From Vreelandella titanicae BH1 (GTDB lineage Bacteria; Pseudomonadota; Gammaproteobacteria; Pseudomonadales; Halomonadaceae), in assembly GCF_000336575.1 (NCBI RefSeq), contig NZ_AOPO01000004.1:62001-126000 (forward strand): 64,000 nucleotides of DNA, in the 5' to 3' direction. This document shows, one piece after another, positions 30,052 through 37,694 of this stretch. The position numbers and the translations under genes were made by a program. The notes under the pieces were generated by a model. The model saw only the letters and a list, made by a program, of their open reading frames with translations, was not told the DNA's origin and ran no database searches. The first letter of the stretch is position 1; every line of letters starts with the position of its first letter.

Positions 30052-30954
30052 GTGGATACCCAAAGCCTACAAGCCTTTCTGGCTGTCGCCGATACGCAAA
30101 GTTTCTCCCGCGCGGCGGAGCAGCTTTATCTTACCCAGCCCGCCGTTAGCAAACGCATCGCTACCTTGGAGTCTCAGGTAGGTGCACGGCTGTTTGACCG
30201 CATTGGTCGGCGTATTGCGCTAACCGAAGCCGGTAATGTCTTACTGCCCCAAGCGAGGCGCATCCTGTTTACCGTTGAGGACAGCCGCCGGGCACTAGCC
30301 AACCTGTCTGGCCAAGTGGGCGGCAAGCTTACCCTGGCCACCAGCCACCATATTGGCCTGCACCGCTTACCACCACTATTAAAGCAGTACACTCAGCGCC
30401 ATCCGGAAGTCGAACTCGACCTGCGCTTTCTGGATTCTGAGCAGGCTTACCAGGGGGTGCTGGATGGCACTCTGGAAATGGCGGTGGTGACTCTCGCCCC
30501 CCACCCTCATGAACAACTGCAGGTCGTAGAGCTTTGGCGTGATCGGCTCTGTTTTACCTGTGCGATTGACCACCCACTTGCCAACCAAGACCCGGCACCT
30601 CAAAGCCTCCGGTCATTGGCCGACCTGTGTGAATTCAACTGTGTAATGCCGGGGGCGAAGACCTTTACAGGGTCACTTATTGCGAAACGTTTTAACGAAG
30701 CTGGACTTCAATTGCCTGTAAGCATGGCGACCAACTATTTAGAAACGCTAAAAATGATGTGCAGCGTAGGATTAGGCTGGAGCCTGCTGCCGGAAAAGAT
30801 GATCGACAGCGAACTGGTAGAGCTAAAGGTAGACACCCCGCCTATTTACCGACCGCTGGGCTATTTGGTGCATACCAATCGAACGCTTTCTAATGCAGCG
30901 CGCCGAATGATTGAAGAACTGGAGAATACGCGGCGTGATAGTGCTATAAAATAG
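30052..30954 (+). CDS. LysR family transcriptional regulator
   Basis: 300 residues: N-terminal winged helix-turn-helix (FLAVADTQSFSRAAEQLYLTQPAVSKRIATLE, ~8-40) and a C-terminal periplasmic-binding-type effector domain. It uses a GTG start at 30052 behind AAGG. The divergent position next to leuC suggests it reads the leucine pathway (a substrate such as 2-isopropylmalate would fit), but the co-inducer cannot be read from the sequence. Confidence 0.9.
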   Translation: MDTQSLQAFLAVADTQSFSRAAEQLYLTQPAVSKRIATLESQVGARLFDRIGRRIALTEAGNVLLPQARRILFTVEDSRRALANLSGQVGGKLTLATSHHIGLHRLPPLLKQYTQRHPEVELDLRFLDSEQAYQGVLDGTLEMAVVTLAPHPHEQLQVVELWRDRLCFTCAIDHPLANQDPAPQSLRSLADLCEFNCVMPGAKTFTGSLIAKRFNEAGLQLPVSMATNYLETLKMMCSVGLGWSLLPEKMIDSELVELKVDTPPIYRPLGYLVHTNRTLSNAARRMIEELENTRRDSAIK

Positions 30955-31064
30955 GCTCAAGTGCACCCGCGGCAGCGCAGCAGTGCTAAAGCTGCCCCCT
31001 AAGCAGAAGCTGCACCTCCACTCAGCTCTCATGCATGCGTCATGCTAAACAATTGGCGCTACAG

Positions 31065-31610
31065 CTAGTCTACTGGATCAATGGTTAAGCGTTGAGCCAG
31101 AGCTTGGTGGAGGGTATGCCGGGCTGCTTCGTCGAACAGCACAAAGCGGATCAGGCGCACTTTATGCAAGCTGGGCAGTATGGCTTCGAGGGTAGCCGCA
31201 CACACCTGAGCGGCTTCTTCCGCCGGGTAGCCGAAAGCACCGGTAGACAGTGCCGGGAAAGCAAGCCGTTCAATACCGTGCTCGTCGGCCAGTTTCAGCG
31301 CATTGCGGTAACAGTCCGCCAGCAGTTGATCCTCCGGCTTGTCGACGCAGTATGCCGGGCCCAGGCAGTGAATCACCCAGCGGTTGGGCAGATTATGACC
31401 GCCGGTGAGTACCGCTTGGCCCGGGTTGATGGGCGCCATTGACTGCCCCTCTTCGGCCAAGCCGGACCCAGCAGCGCGATGAAGTGCCCCGGCAACGCCC
31501 CCACCGGTTCTCAATTGTGCATTGGCGGCATTAACCACGGCATCTACATCGGACTGTCGAGCGATATCGCCCACCACGCACTGCAAGCTGATTCTGCTCT
31601 TGTCGCTCAT
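31065..31610 (-). CDS. Macro domain protein (ADP-ribosyl/O-acetyl-ADP-ribose hydrolase)
   Basis: 181-residue macro domain of the MacroD/YmdB type, expected to deacetylate O-acetyl-ADP-ribose or remove ADP-ribose from proteins. Motifs: GDIARQSDVDAVVNAANAQL with the conserved Asn residues, GGGVAGALHRAAG, and FPALSTGAFGYP near the distal ribose site. The 3' end of this gene has a degenerate copy at 32310-32395. Codon use resembles the core genome more than the AT-rich cassettes to its right. Confidence 0.9.
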   Translation of the reverse strand: MSDKSRISLQCVVGDIARQSDVDAVVNAANAQLRTGGGVAGALHRAAGSGLAEEGQSMAPINPGQAVLTGGHNLPNRWVIHCLGPAYCVDKPEDQLLADCYRNALKLADEHGIERLAFPALSTGAFGYPAEEAAQVCAATLEAILPSLHKVRLIRFVLFDEAARHTLHQALAQRLTIDPVD

Positions 31611-31772
31611 AAGCTCCCCCGTCGATTACCACGCATTACGTAGCGCCCGCTGATGAAGGCTCTCTCTCCTTGCCAAGTGCTGCCGGTTATAACCCTCATC
31701 TTGGCAAACCCAAGCTCCGGTGCAAGCCAGCATTAGTAAGAGAGCGGAATTGGTGCACCATGAACTGAGCCT

Positions 31773-32195
31773 CTACTGCTCCCCAAATTGGGCAAACACT
31801 TCTTCCCCGGTCAGCTGCTTGGTTTTTTCTGCTAGTGAATAGTAAGGGGGCTTTTGGTCGATAAATATCTGTTCGGTTATTTTCCAATCATCCGCGCTAT
31901 CAAGAAGGCCAACGGGAAGCGCGTAATGCCCACCCTGCTTTAAGCGATAGAAGAGGTGGGTGCCACACTGTTGGCAGAAACCACGCTCAGCCCATTCTGA
32001 GGAACTGAAGGTAGTTATATGCTCCGAGCCGTTAAAATCCACATCACCGGCAAACTCCACCGCAAACAGCGGCCCCCCACCCCACTTTCTGCACATTGAG
32101 CAGTGACAAACGCCGACATGGTTGCTTTTGGTGGTAACGGTGACGCTGACAATCCCGCATAGACAAGCCCCATGAAGCTCCGTGTTGGTTACCAT
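31773..32195 (-). CDS. GFA/CENP-V family zinc protein
   Basis: 140-residue protein of the glutathione-dependent formaldehyde-activating (GFA) fold. Zinc-binding cysteines are visible in GACLCGIVSV, VCHCSMCRKWGG and GFCQQCGTHLFYR. The true substrate is unknown for most members. It uses an ATG at 32195 with GGAGAGA upstream. No attC site is seen on either side, so it is not clearly a cassette. Confidence 0.88.
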   Translation of the reverse strand: MVTNTELHGACLCGIVSVTVTTKSNHVGVCHCSMCRKWGGGPLFAVEFAGDVDFNGSEHITTFSSSEWAERGFCQQCGTHLFYRLKQGGHYALPVGLLDSADDWKITEQIFIDQKPPYYSLAEKTKQLTGEEVFAQFGEQ

Positions 32196-32500
32196 GTGTC
32201 TCTCCTTCAGTTCTGATCGTGTTTAACCGTCAAAAGCTAAAATAGCTACGAGGTTTCTCAGCAACATCCACCAAGATAGCTCAAAATTAGACTCTCCATT
32301 TAAGGCATGGGCGCACAGCTAGTTTGTTGGATCGATGGTTTAAACGTTGAGCCAGGGCTTGGTGGAGGGGGTATAGGCCCGCTGCGTCAAACGTTTGTCG
32401 AGAAAGTAACTCTCGGTCTTCTCAAGCTCGTTAACCACCAGCACATGTTGGGTTGCTTTTACCTCAAACACTTACGACTCCTTTTACCCATATGGATACT
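32196..32500. other. Gap between GFA gene and first eroded attC
   Basis: No complete gene is seen. The stretch holds the degenerate copy of the macro-domain gene end (listed separately) and otherwise unassigned sequence. Confidence 0.5.
32310..32395 (-). pseudogene. Fragment of a macro-domain gene 3' end
   Basis: About 85 bases align with 31055-31140, the last codons of the macro gene and the bases just after it. Both copies contain ACAGCTAGT, TTGAGCCAG and CTTGGTGGAGGG in the same order, with scattered substitutions and indels that break the frame. It is an old partial duplication, or the remains of a second macro-domain gene. Confidence 0.6.
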
Positions 32501-32577
32501 TATAATGCCAAGCACTGAGGCGCGAGTTTAGAAGCGTTCGGAGGTTGCAAGCCACGTACCGTTTCGCTTTGTTAAGC
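32501..32577 (-). repeat. attC-like site after the peptidase E gene (eroded)
   Basis: On the minus strand the site begins CTTAACAAAGCG at the end of the peptidase gene and ends CATTATAAG, about 77 bases later, with partly self-complementary arms between. The outer core GTTA has become ATTA. Spacing and position match the integron attC sites further right. Confidence 0.5.
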
Positions 32578-33195
32578 TTCGTCAGGCCATACTTCAAACT
32601 CATTATCATTTACGACAATTGCTTGTGTATTGCTGATTGGACAAAGGCCTATTTTCTCTTTATAACTGGAGATTATACTCTCAACGGATTCTTTGAATGG
32701 AAAGTTGGTATGGTGTGGGACTGGATAAAAAGCAACTAGACCTAGCGAGGAAAAAGAGCCTAAGTTAGGTGCTACCGTGAAATCGTCCATGTCCTTAACA
32801 TACTCAATATCGCGCGACACAACAATAGAACCGGCTGACTCACCTATATATATCTTCCCTGAATTTATTTGTTCTATTATGACTTTACCTGCATCTGTTC
32901 TTTTTAGCTCTTGAAGTAAAAAGAAAGTGTTTCCACCAGTGATATAGATATAATCATTTTTTTGAAGCTTGCTTTCTATTTCATCTTTAGACGCCGTTGA
33001 AATTTCAAGTTCATCAACGATAACACCTAGCTTTTCGAGGGCTTCCTTGCCAGCGGACACATAAAACCTCACCTCTTCCACGAGGCTCGCCGTGGGAATG
33101 AAGGTAGCCGTTTTGCCAGCGCATTTCCCCCCGGTAAATTTTAAAAATAGATCCGCCACATCCGCAAACGATGAAGTTAGAAACATTTTCTTCAT
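32572..33195 (-). CDS. Peptidase E-like S51 family serine peptidase
   Basis: 207-residue protein resembling aspartyl dipeptidases. The nucleophile serine lies in YIGESAGSIVVS, ITGGNTFFLLQEL forms the preceding strand-loop and PHHTNFP a later conserved His region. AT-rich with a strong cassette look: the stop codon overlaps the TTAAC start of a downstream attC-like site and another attC-like site lies upstream. The substrate may be a small dipeptide or cyanophycin-like compound; unknown. Confidence 0.85.
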   Translation of the reverse strand: MKKMFLTSSFADVADLFLKFTGGKCAGKTATFIPTASLVEEVRFYVSAGKEALEKLGVIVDELEISTASKDEIESKLQKNDYIYITGGNTFFLLQELKRTDAGKVIIEQINSGKIYIGESAGSIVVSRDIEYVKDMDDFTVAPNLGSFSSLGLVAFYPVPHHTNFPFKESVESIISSYKEKIGLCPISNTQAIVVNDNEFEVWPDEA

Positions 33196-33231
33196 TAACG
33201 ATCCTTATTACCTGAAAACTGTGACTCTAGA

Positions 33232-33307
33232 AACTTAATTTGAAGCAAAGCGATGCTCTTCAAAGACGCCCGTTGGCTGCAAGTGTGCACCGCTGCGCAT
33301 TGTTATG
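33232..33307 (-). repeat. attC-like site between the SnoaL-like and peptidase genes
   Basis: On the minus strand CATAACAATGCGCAGCGG opens the site and CTTCAAATTAAG closes it about 76 bases later; the inner arms GCGCAGCGGTGC and GCATCGCTTTGC are partly complementary. The outer core is eroded from GTTA to ATTA. Confidence 0.55.
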
Positions 33308-33308
33308 A

Positions 33309-33686
33309 TCAGAAGGTAGTATCCGCAACGGCATACATTTTCCATCCATCGGCCGTCTTGGTAAAAGCATAGAACCCATGAACACTCTCAATTTTTGAAC
33401 CATCTTTTCTGCATCTGACAGCAGAGGCAACTGCATGAGCTTCACTATCATTGACAGCTGTCACCTCGAATCTCCAATCGACAGAATGATCCCAACCCTT
33501 TTCTTTTTTAAGGCTTTTGGGGTCTATCGGATAGGAATCACACATTATCACCGAGCCATTTTTAATATATGCGATTGGATATTTGACCATTTTATCGATC
33601 AGCGTTACGTCGTTGCTCTTAAAACCAGCAACATAGTATTCCATGTAAGTTTTATGCACTTCAGACCGTAACTCTTCGAACGACAT
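33309..33686 (-). CDS. SnoaL/DUF4440-like small protein
   Basis: 125 residues with the NTF2-like pattern: an N-terminal helix pair (HKTYMEYYVAGFKSNDVTLIDKM), PIAYIKNGSV, and terminal strands FYAFTKTADGWKMYAVADTTF. Such folds serve as cyclases, isomerases or binding domains; no catalytic residues can be assigned. A very strong RBS (GAGGAGG) precedes the ATG, and the stop sits two bases before an attC-like site, typical of a gene cassette. Confidence 0.7.
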   Translation of the reverse strand: MSFEELRSEVHKTYMEYYVAGFKSNDVTLIDKMVKYPIAYIKNGSVIMCDSYPIDPKSLKKEKGWDHSVDWRFEVTAVNDSEAHAVASAVRCRKDGSKIESVHGFYAFTKTADGWKMYAVADTTF

Positions 33687-33705
33687 ACCACCTCCTCAAC
33701 ACGTA

Positions 33706-33757
33706 CCATAACACCTGAATAAACGGATCCAGTCATGCTTGTATGGCGTTTAAGCAT
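33706..33757 (-). repeat. Possible eroded attC upstream of the SnoaL-like gene
   Basis: A GTTATGG core lies 20 bases upstream of the gene start on the minus strand, with short complementary arms (AAACG and CGTTT) before it. The other end cannot be placed well. Confidence 0.3.
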
Positions 33758-33810
33758 GCATATAGCGACACTACAAAGCCTTGATCGACTAAGCCACGAC
33801 GCTTTCCTCA

Positions 33811-34407
33811 CTACGCACGGGGTCGGCTCAACAGATAGTCGAGATGCGCACGCACCTCTGACCATTCGCCCTTGTGCAGGCTATACATCACCGTATCGCG
33901 AATAGTACCGTCTCGGCGCAACACGTTGCCACGGATCACGCCGTCCTTTTTCGCGCCTAGGCGCTCAATTGCACGCTGGCTGGCAAAATTGAAGTTGTCA
34001 GTACGCCAGCCGACCACATTACAGCCCAACGTCTCGAAAGCGTGTGTCAATAGCAGCAGCTTGCAAGTGGTGTTGACATGCGTGTGCTGCACTCGCTTGG
34101 CGTACCACGTGTAGCCAATTTCCACTCTTTTTACGTCAGGCAAAATATCATGGTAACTCGTAGAGCCAAGCACCGTACCACTGGCCTCTTCAATGACGGT
34201 AAAGGCAAAGCGGTGGCCTTCCTCTCGGGCTTTCAAAGCAGTATCAATATAGCGGTGCGTCTCGTCAGGCGCTGGTACCGATGTAATGCGCAGGTTCCAT
34301 AGCTCCCCGTCCGCTGCGGCAGCGCGCAGACCGGCTTCGTGGTTGAGTGTAAGCGGCACGATTTTTACGCCGCGCGCAGAGAGGGTGACGGGTTCAATAA
34401 AGGCCAT
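33811..34407 (-). CDS. GNAT acetyltransferase, RimJ/RimL-like
   Basis: About 198 residues with the GNAT fold: RFAFTVIEEASGTVLGSTSYHDI, then VEIGYTWYAKRVQHTHVNTTCKLLLLTHAFE in the acetyl-CoA-binding region and GWRTDNFNFASQRAIERLGAKKDG, a pattern of the RimJ/RimL group acting on protein N-termini or small amines. The loop is not the canonical Q/RxxGxG/A. The ATG at 34407 is preferred to a TTG at 34440 because it gives the usual N-terminus. Possible cassette. Confidence 0.8.
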   Translation of the reverse strand: MAFIEPVTLSARGVKIVPLTLNHEAGLRAAAADGELWNLRITSVPAPDETHRYIDTALKAREEGHRFAFTVIEEASGTVLGSTSYHDILPDVKRVEIGYTWYAKRVQHTHVNTTCKLLLLTHAFETLGCNVVGWRTDNFNFASQRAIERLGAKKDGVIRGNVLRRDGTIRDTVMYSLHKGEWSEVRAHLDYLLSRPRA

Positions 34408-34447
34408 ATGTGTACTCAAATATCTTCTGTAGGTGGTCAAGGGAGAA

Positions 34448-34520
34448 GCTTAACGATGAGCGTAAACAGCTGGATTTAAAGCAGCCAGGTCGCATTGACG
34501 TTTTTATTAGCCAAAGAGGC
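34448..34520 (-). repeat. Possible eroded attC between two GNAT genes
   Basis: On the minus strand the stretch starts near GGCTAATAA and ends CGTTAAGC, with CTGGCTG and CCAGCTG arms between. The right-hand core is a good GTTAAGC; the other end is weak. Confidence 0.35.
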
Positions 34521-34563
34521 CAAACATTGGGAGGCCTTAAAGAATCCTCGCCTGCTTGCAGGA

Positions 34564-35037
34564 TTACAGCTTGAGTTTCATTCCTTCGTGAGATGCGACG
34601 AAGCCGAAGCCCTCATAAAAGCGTAATGCATCCGGCCTCAGCTTGTCAGTTGTGAGCTGAACCAGAACACACCCTCTTTCTTTAGCGCGATTTATGGCCC
34701 ACTCAAACATAGCGCGACCAATTCCAGATGACCGGATTTCCTTGGATACGCGAACGCCCTCTATCTGAGCTCGCCATCCCCCCTGGTAGGTTAGATATGG
34801 AATGAAGGTGATTTGAAGCACGCCCACAATATGATGACCTGTAACTGCAACTACCAACTCATTGTTAGGATCAGCATCGATAGCTTCGAAGGCCATATGA
34901 TAGGAACGAGACAGAGGACTTGAAGGATCTTCACGCTTTAGACCAAGGCTATCATCGGCGAGCATCTGAACGATAGCTTGCAGATCGTGGTGGGTGGCCA
35001 CGCGAAACGAAACGCTTTTCTCTAGAGTCTCGCACAT
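34564..35037 (-). CDS. GNAT family N-acetyltransferase
   Basis: 157 residues. The acetyl-CoA loop is in VSKEIRSSGIGRAMFEWAI (R-x-x-G-I-G), and LTTDKLRPDALRFYEGFGFVASHEGM is the usual last helix-strand. The substrate is unknown; it resembles stand-alone acyltransferases common in cassette arrays, including resistance-type enzymes. Its RBS AAAGGAGG lies directly before the ATG, and a degenerate attC lies upstream. Confidence 0.87.
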   Translation of the reverse strand: MCETLEKSVSFRVATHHDLQAIVQMLADDSLGLKREDPSSPLSRSYHMAFEAIDADPNNELVVAVTGHHIVGVLQITFIPYLTYQGGWRAQIEGVRVSKEIRSSGIGRAMFEWAINRAKERGCVLVQLTTDKLRPDALRFYEGFGFVASHEGMKLKL

Positions 35038-35052
35038 CTCAATTCCTCCTTT

Positions 35053-35143
35053 TAATGGCTAGGGCGAAGCGCACCAGAGGTCTTTATAGAGCAAAAGGAA
35101 GACAAGGCGACCCTCGTGCCGCGTATTGTTATGCTCTGTTAGG
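35053..35143 (-). repeat. attC site after the nitroreductase gene
   Basis: On the minus strand the site starts GCCTAACAGAGCATAACAAT, overlapping the nitroreductase stop, and ends with eroded CCATTAA near 35053. The inner arms resemble those of the interrupted attC at 48387 (shared GCGCACC and TCTTTA blocks), so the two are related sites. Confidence 0.6.
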
Positions 35144-35762
35144 CATCACGCCGCAGCCCAATGCAAAGCAGCGCAGTAGGGTCCAAGTCCGCAGGCAATC
35201 TCAATACTTCTTTCACCCTTGGATCGTCGAAACCTGCCACTAGAACACAACCAACTCCGAGAGCAGTGCTCTGAAGGTGGACATTTTGTGCTAGAGCACC
35301 AGTTTCCATATATACATAGCGAGCGCCGCGCGCTCCCTGGGGTGGCTGAGCTTCAAAGTGCTGAATTGCCTCTCCCAGTTTCGCGGCAACTCCGATGACG
35401 AGAGCCGCTTCTTTCAACCATGGTTGATCGCCAATCCCTAGCGCTTGCACTGCCCCTTCCGGAACACGGTTCCCAGTTAACTTTAACGAATGGTTGTCAG
35501 CCTGATACTCATAGATACCAGGCTCAAGTTCCGATACCCGCTGCACCAATATTTTTAGGTGCAGCGGGTATAATCCACCTGCCGATGGCGTTGCTCTTTT
35601 TGTATCCGGCCCTGTTACGCCCTGGGCCGACCAAAGCAATTGAGACAAAACACCGATAGGGAGTGGTGCATTCGTGTACTCCCTCACGCTGCGCCGAGCC
35701 GCAATACTGCCAACCAATGACTTGGAGTCTTGCTGCTCTGGTGCAGGTAAGTCGAAGACCAT
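35139..35762 (-). CDS. SagB-type nitroreductase-like flavoprotein
   Basis: 207 residues of the FMN nitroreductase fold. IAARRSVREYTNAPLP is the N-terminal FMN loop, ATPSAGGLYPLHLKILV and VYMETGALAQNVHLQSTALGVG are typical of the SagB/ThcOx oxidase subgroup, known for azoline oxidation but also present as orphan enzymes. No cyclodehydratase or peptide precursor is beside it. A GTTATGG core lies 16-22 bases upstream and an attC site overlaps the stop, so this is a cassette. Confidence 0.85.
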   Translation of the reverse strand: MVFDLPAPEQQDSKSLVGSIAARRSVREYTNAPLPIGVLSQLLWSAQGVTGPDTKRATPSAGGLYPLHLKILVQRVSELEPGIYEYQADNHSLKLTGNRVPEGAVQALGIGDQPWLKEAALVIGVAAKLGEAIQHFEAQPPQGARGARYVYMETGALAQNVHLQSTALGVGCVLVAGFDDPRVKEVLRLPADLDPTALLCIGLRRDA

Positions 35763-35799
35763 ACGTTTACTCCCTATCCATAACAGTGATTATGCGATG

Positions 35800-35998
35800 C
35801 TAATCGACGACGAACAACGTAGCTCCCTGCTCCGTCGAAGAACGATGAAGTTCTGCATTGTCGGCAACTTAATAGCTCGAACCAGGCGTGAGAACAAAAC
35901 AACGACCATCGTCTAGCTCAGTATGAAGCTCACCTTCGAGGCAGAGCAATATGTGCCCTTTAGCACACCAATGATCGTATATGGCATTATTAACTCGG
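35800..35998 (-). pseudogene. Decayed DHCW-motif cupin gene, 3' part
   Basis: The minus strand translates into NNAIYDHWCAKGHILLCLEG and onward to a cupin strand ending LFVVD, the pattern of the DHCW-motif cupin family. An in-frame TAA interrupts it after LTPGSSY, where homologues would continue with a codon one base away (CAA). The 5' part is missing: the fragment joins directly to the end of the LysE gene. The final TAG is at 35800-35802, 16 bases from a GTTATGG core. Confidence 0.7.
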
Positions 35999-36622
35999 AC
36001 TGTTGCGCACCAAGAGAGCGCTAGCACCGATCATCAAACTGCCTGTAACCCAATCCCACCACTGCCGAATGCGCGGCCTGCGTAATGCCTGCGCTACGCG
36101 CTCCATAAGTATGACAACGCCCCACCACCAAGCGACGCCAATCAGTACATCAAGCACACCGAGTATCAAAATTTGCCGAGCGGCACTAACCGTGGGATCG
36201 ATGAACTGGGGTAAGACACTGAGGAAAAAGATGACCGCCTTAGGGTTGAGCAAATTGCACAAAAAGCCATTGGCAAAAGCACGGCTACGGCTAGTGGCAT
36301 CAATGTTTTCTTGCACGTCTGCCTGTGCACTACGGTGCTGGCTACGACTGCTGTACAGAACTGCTAGCCCCATCCAGATTAAATAAGCCGCACCTGCCCA
36401 GCGAATCAGCATAAACAGCTCAGCGGAGCGAGCCGCAATGGCCGAAAGGCCCAGAGCGGCCGTCAGCATGTGTATACAGAGTCCGCTCTGAGCACCCAGC
36501 GCAGCAGCTAAACCGAGTCGACGATGCTTTACCGCATATCGGCTGACTAGCAGAAAATCCGGACCGGGAATAAGGTATGCCAGCAATACGACTGCGATAA
36601 AGCCAATAAGCTCAATACCCAT
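35990..36622 (-). CDS. LysE/RhtB family amino-acid exporter
   Basis: 210 residues and six hydrophobic helices: AYLIPGPDFLLVSRYAVKHR at residues ~15-35 is the family signature, followed by GLAAALGAQSGLCIHMLTAALGLSA. Exports amino acids such as homoserine, threonine or lysine; specificity cannot be read. The stop touches the cupin remnant, so a deletion has probably joined them. No attC site is seen next to it. Confidence 0.9.
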   Translation of the reverse strand: MGIELIGFIAVVLLAYLIPGPDFLLVSRYAVKHRRLGLAAALGAQSGLCIHMLTAALGLSAIAARSAELFMLIRWAGAAYLIWMGLAVLYSSRSQHRSAQADVQENIDATSRSRAFANGFLCNLLNPKAVIFFLSVLPQFIDPTVSAARQILILGVLDVLIGVAWWWGVVILMERVAQALRRPRIRQWWDWVTGSLMIGASALLVRNSPS

Positions 36623-36681
36623 TTACCTTCCTTCTATTATTATACCCCCCCTGGGATGGAGCTAACGGCGACGGGCGGCAA

Positions 36682-37428
36682 TCAGCAGGTGTGACAGACC
36701 GCTTCTGTCAGACTCACATCGTACTCATCGCGGCGACGAACCCAGTCCATGATTTCCTTCTCGTTGCGGCCCTTCGGCGTGATATCGAGATAAACGAAGG
36801 CGCCAATAACCTCTTCATTGCCACGGGCGTAGCTGGAGTAGGTATGGAACACAGCGCCACTTTCATCCCTGTAGAAAACGCTAAGACCGGGCAATTCTTC
36901 GCTGAAGTATTTCGGATCCTCGATAGTTTGATAATTGTAGTGGAGCCGACCAGCCTCAAGATCCTCCCGTGCGAAAGAGACCTGAAAGTCAAAATTGAAA
37001 TCGCTGCCCTGGGAGGATACCCAGTTGGCTGTCCAGCCCATGCGCCTCCGGTAGGCTTCCAGCTTTTCCAACGGCGCGCGGGATACACGAACATAACTGA
37101 CATCGTGATTGGCGAGGTGGACGATGGCGCCCTCGGCATGATCCGCCTCCAGCGAGCAGCTCGGGCAGCCCGCCTCCCAGTCAGGGCCGAACATGAAATG
37201 GTGAATGACCAATTGACTGTTTGTGCCAAATAGCTCGGCAAGCGTCTTCTTCCCTTCCAGCGTGTCGAAGACGTATTCTTTCTCCAGCTTAACCCATGGC
37301 AACTCACGCCGTTCACGGGCGACCAGGTCGCGCATACGCGTGAGCGCCTTCTCGTTCTTTAGATGGGCTTTGCGTGCCCGAAACCATTCCTCTTTGGAGA
37401 CAACTCTCGGTGATTCAATCTGGCTCAT
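36682..37428 (-). CDS. DUF899 family thioredoxin-like protein
   Basis: 248 residues with the DUF899 pattern: RRELPWVKLEKEYVFDT near residue 40, FMFGPDWEAGCPSCSLEADH carrying a CPSC redox-like motif, then VSRAPLEKLEAYRRRMGWT and SSQGSDFNFDFQVSF, ending ...VCHTC. The family has a thioredoxin-type fold of unknown function, usually annotated as putative dithiol-disulfide oxidoreductase. A GAGG RBS precedes the ATG. GC content is higher than in the cassettes. Confidence 0.88.
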   Translation of the reverse strand: MSQIESPRVVSKEEWFRARKAHLKNEKALTRMRDLVARERRELPWVKLEKEYVFDTLEGKKTLAELFGTNSQLVIHHFMFGPDWEAGCPSCSLEADHAEGAIVHLANHDVSYVRVSRAPLEKLEAYRRRMGWTANWVSSQGSDFNFDFQVSFAREDLEAGRLHYNYQTIEDPKYFSEELPGLSVFYRDESGAVFHTYSSYARGNEEVIGAFVYLDITPKGRNEKEIMDWVRRRDEYDVSLTEAVCHTC

Positions 37429-37694
37429 GACGGACCTCCTCGCGTAAATTCAGCCTTGCTCCGGCTTGCAGCACCGGAATAATGCGTTCTGCATAGAGTA
37501 GTCGTTCGCCACTGATCAAAATCGACAACACCACCGCAATTAATGACGAGGGGCATCGGAGCTAACATATACATCCCCGGGAGAATGGGCGTCCATTTAA
37601 CTACCGAGTATGCTCAACACAACCATGAAGATTATAATCACGGACTAAGCCATACCCTCTCGACAATTGAACGCCAAGCCTCGGGCCTATTACT
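37429..37694. other. Gap before rlmF, no gene seen
   Basis: 266 bases with no convincing frame, attC site or RNA on either strand. Confidence 0.5.

Noticed and set aside
31025..31064. Possible attC after the macro-domain gene
   Set aside because: A CTAAACAATTGG stretch recalls an attC end but no second core or pairing arms are found.
36682..37428. DUF899 gene as a gene cassette
   Set aside because: No attC-like site with TAAC/GTTA cores and pairing arms could be found on either side.
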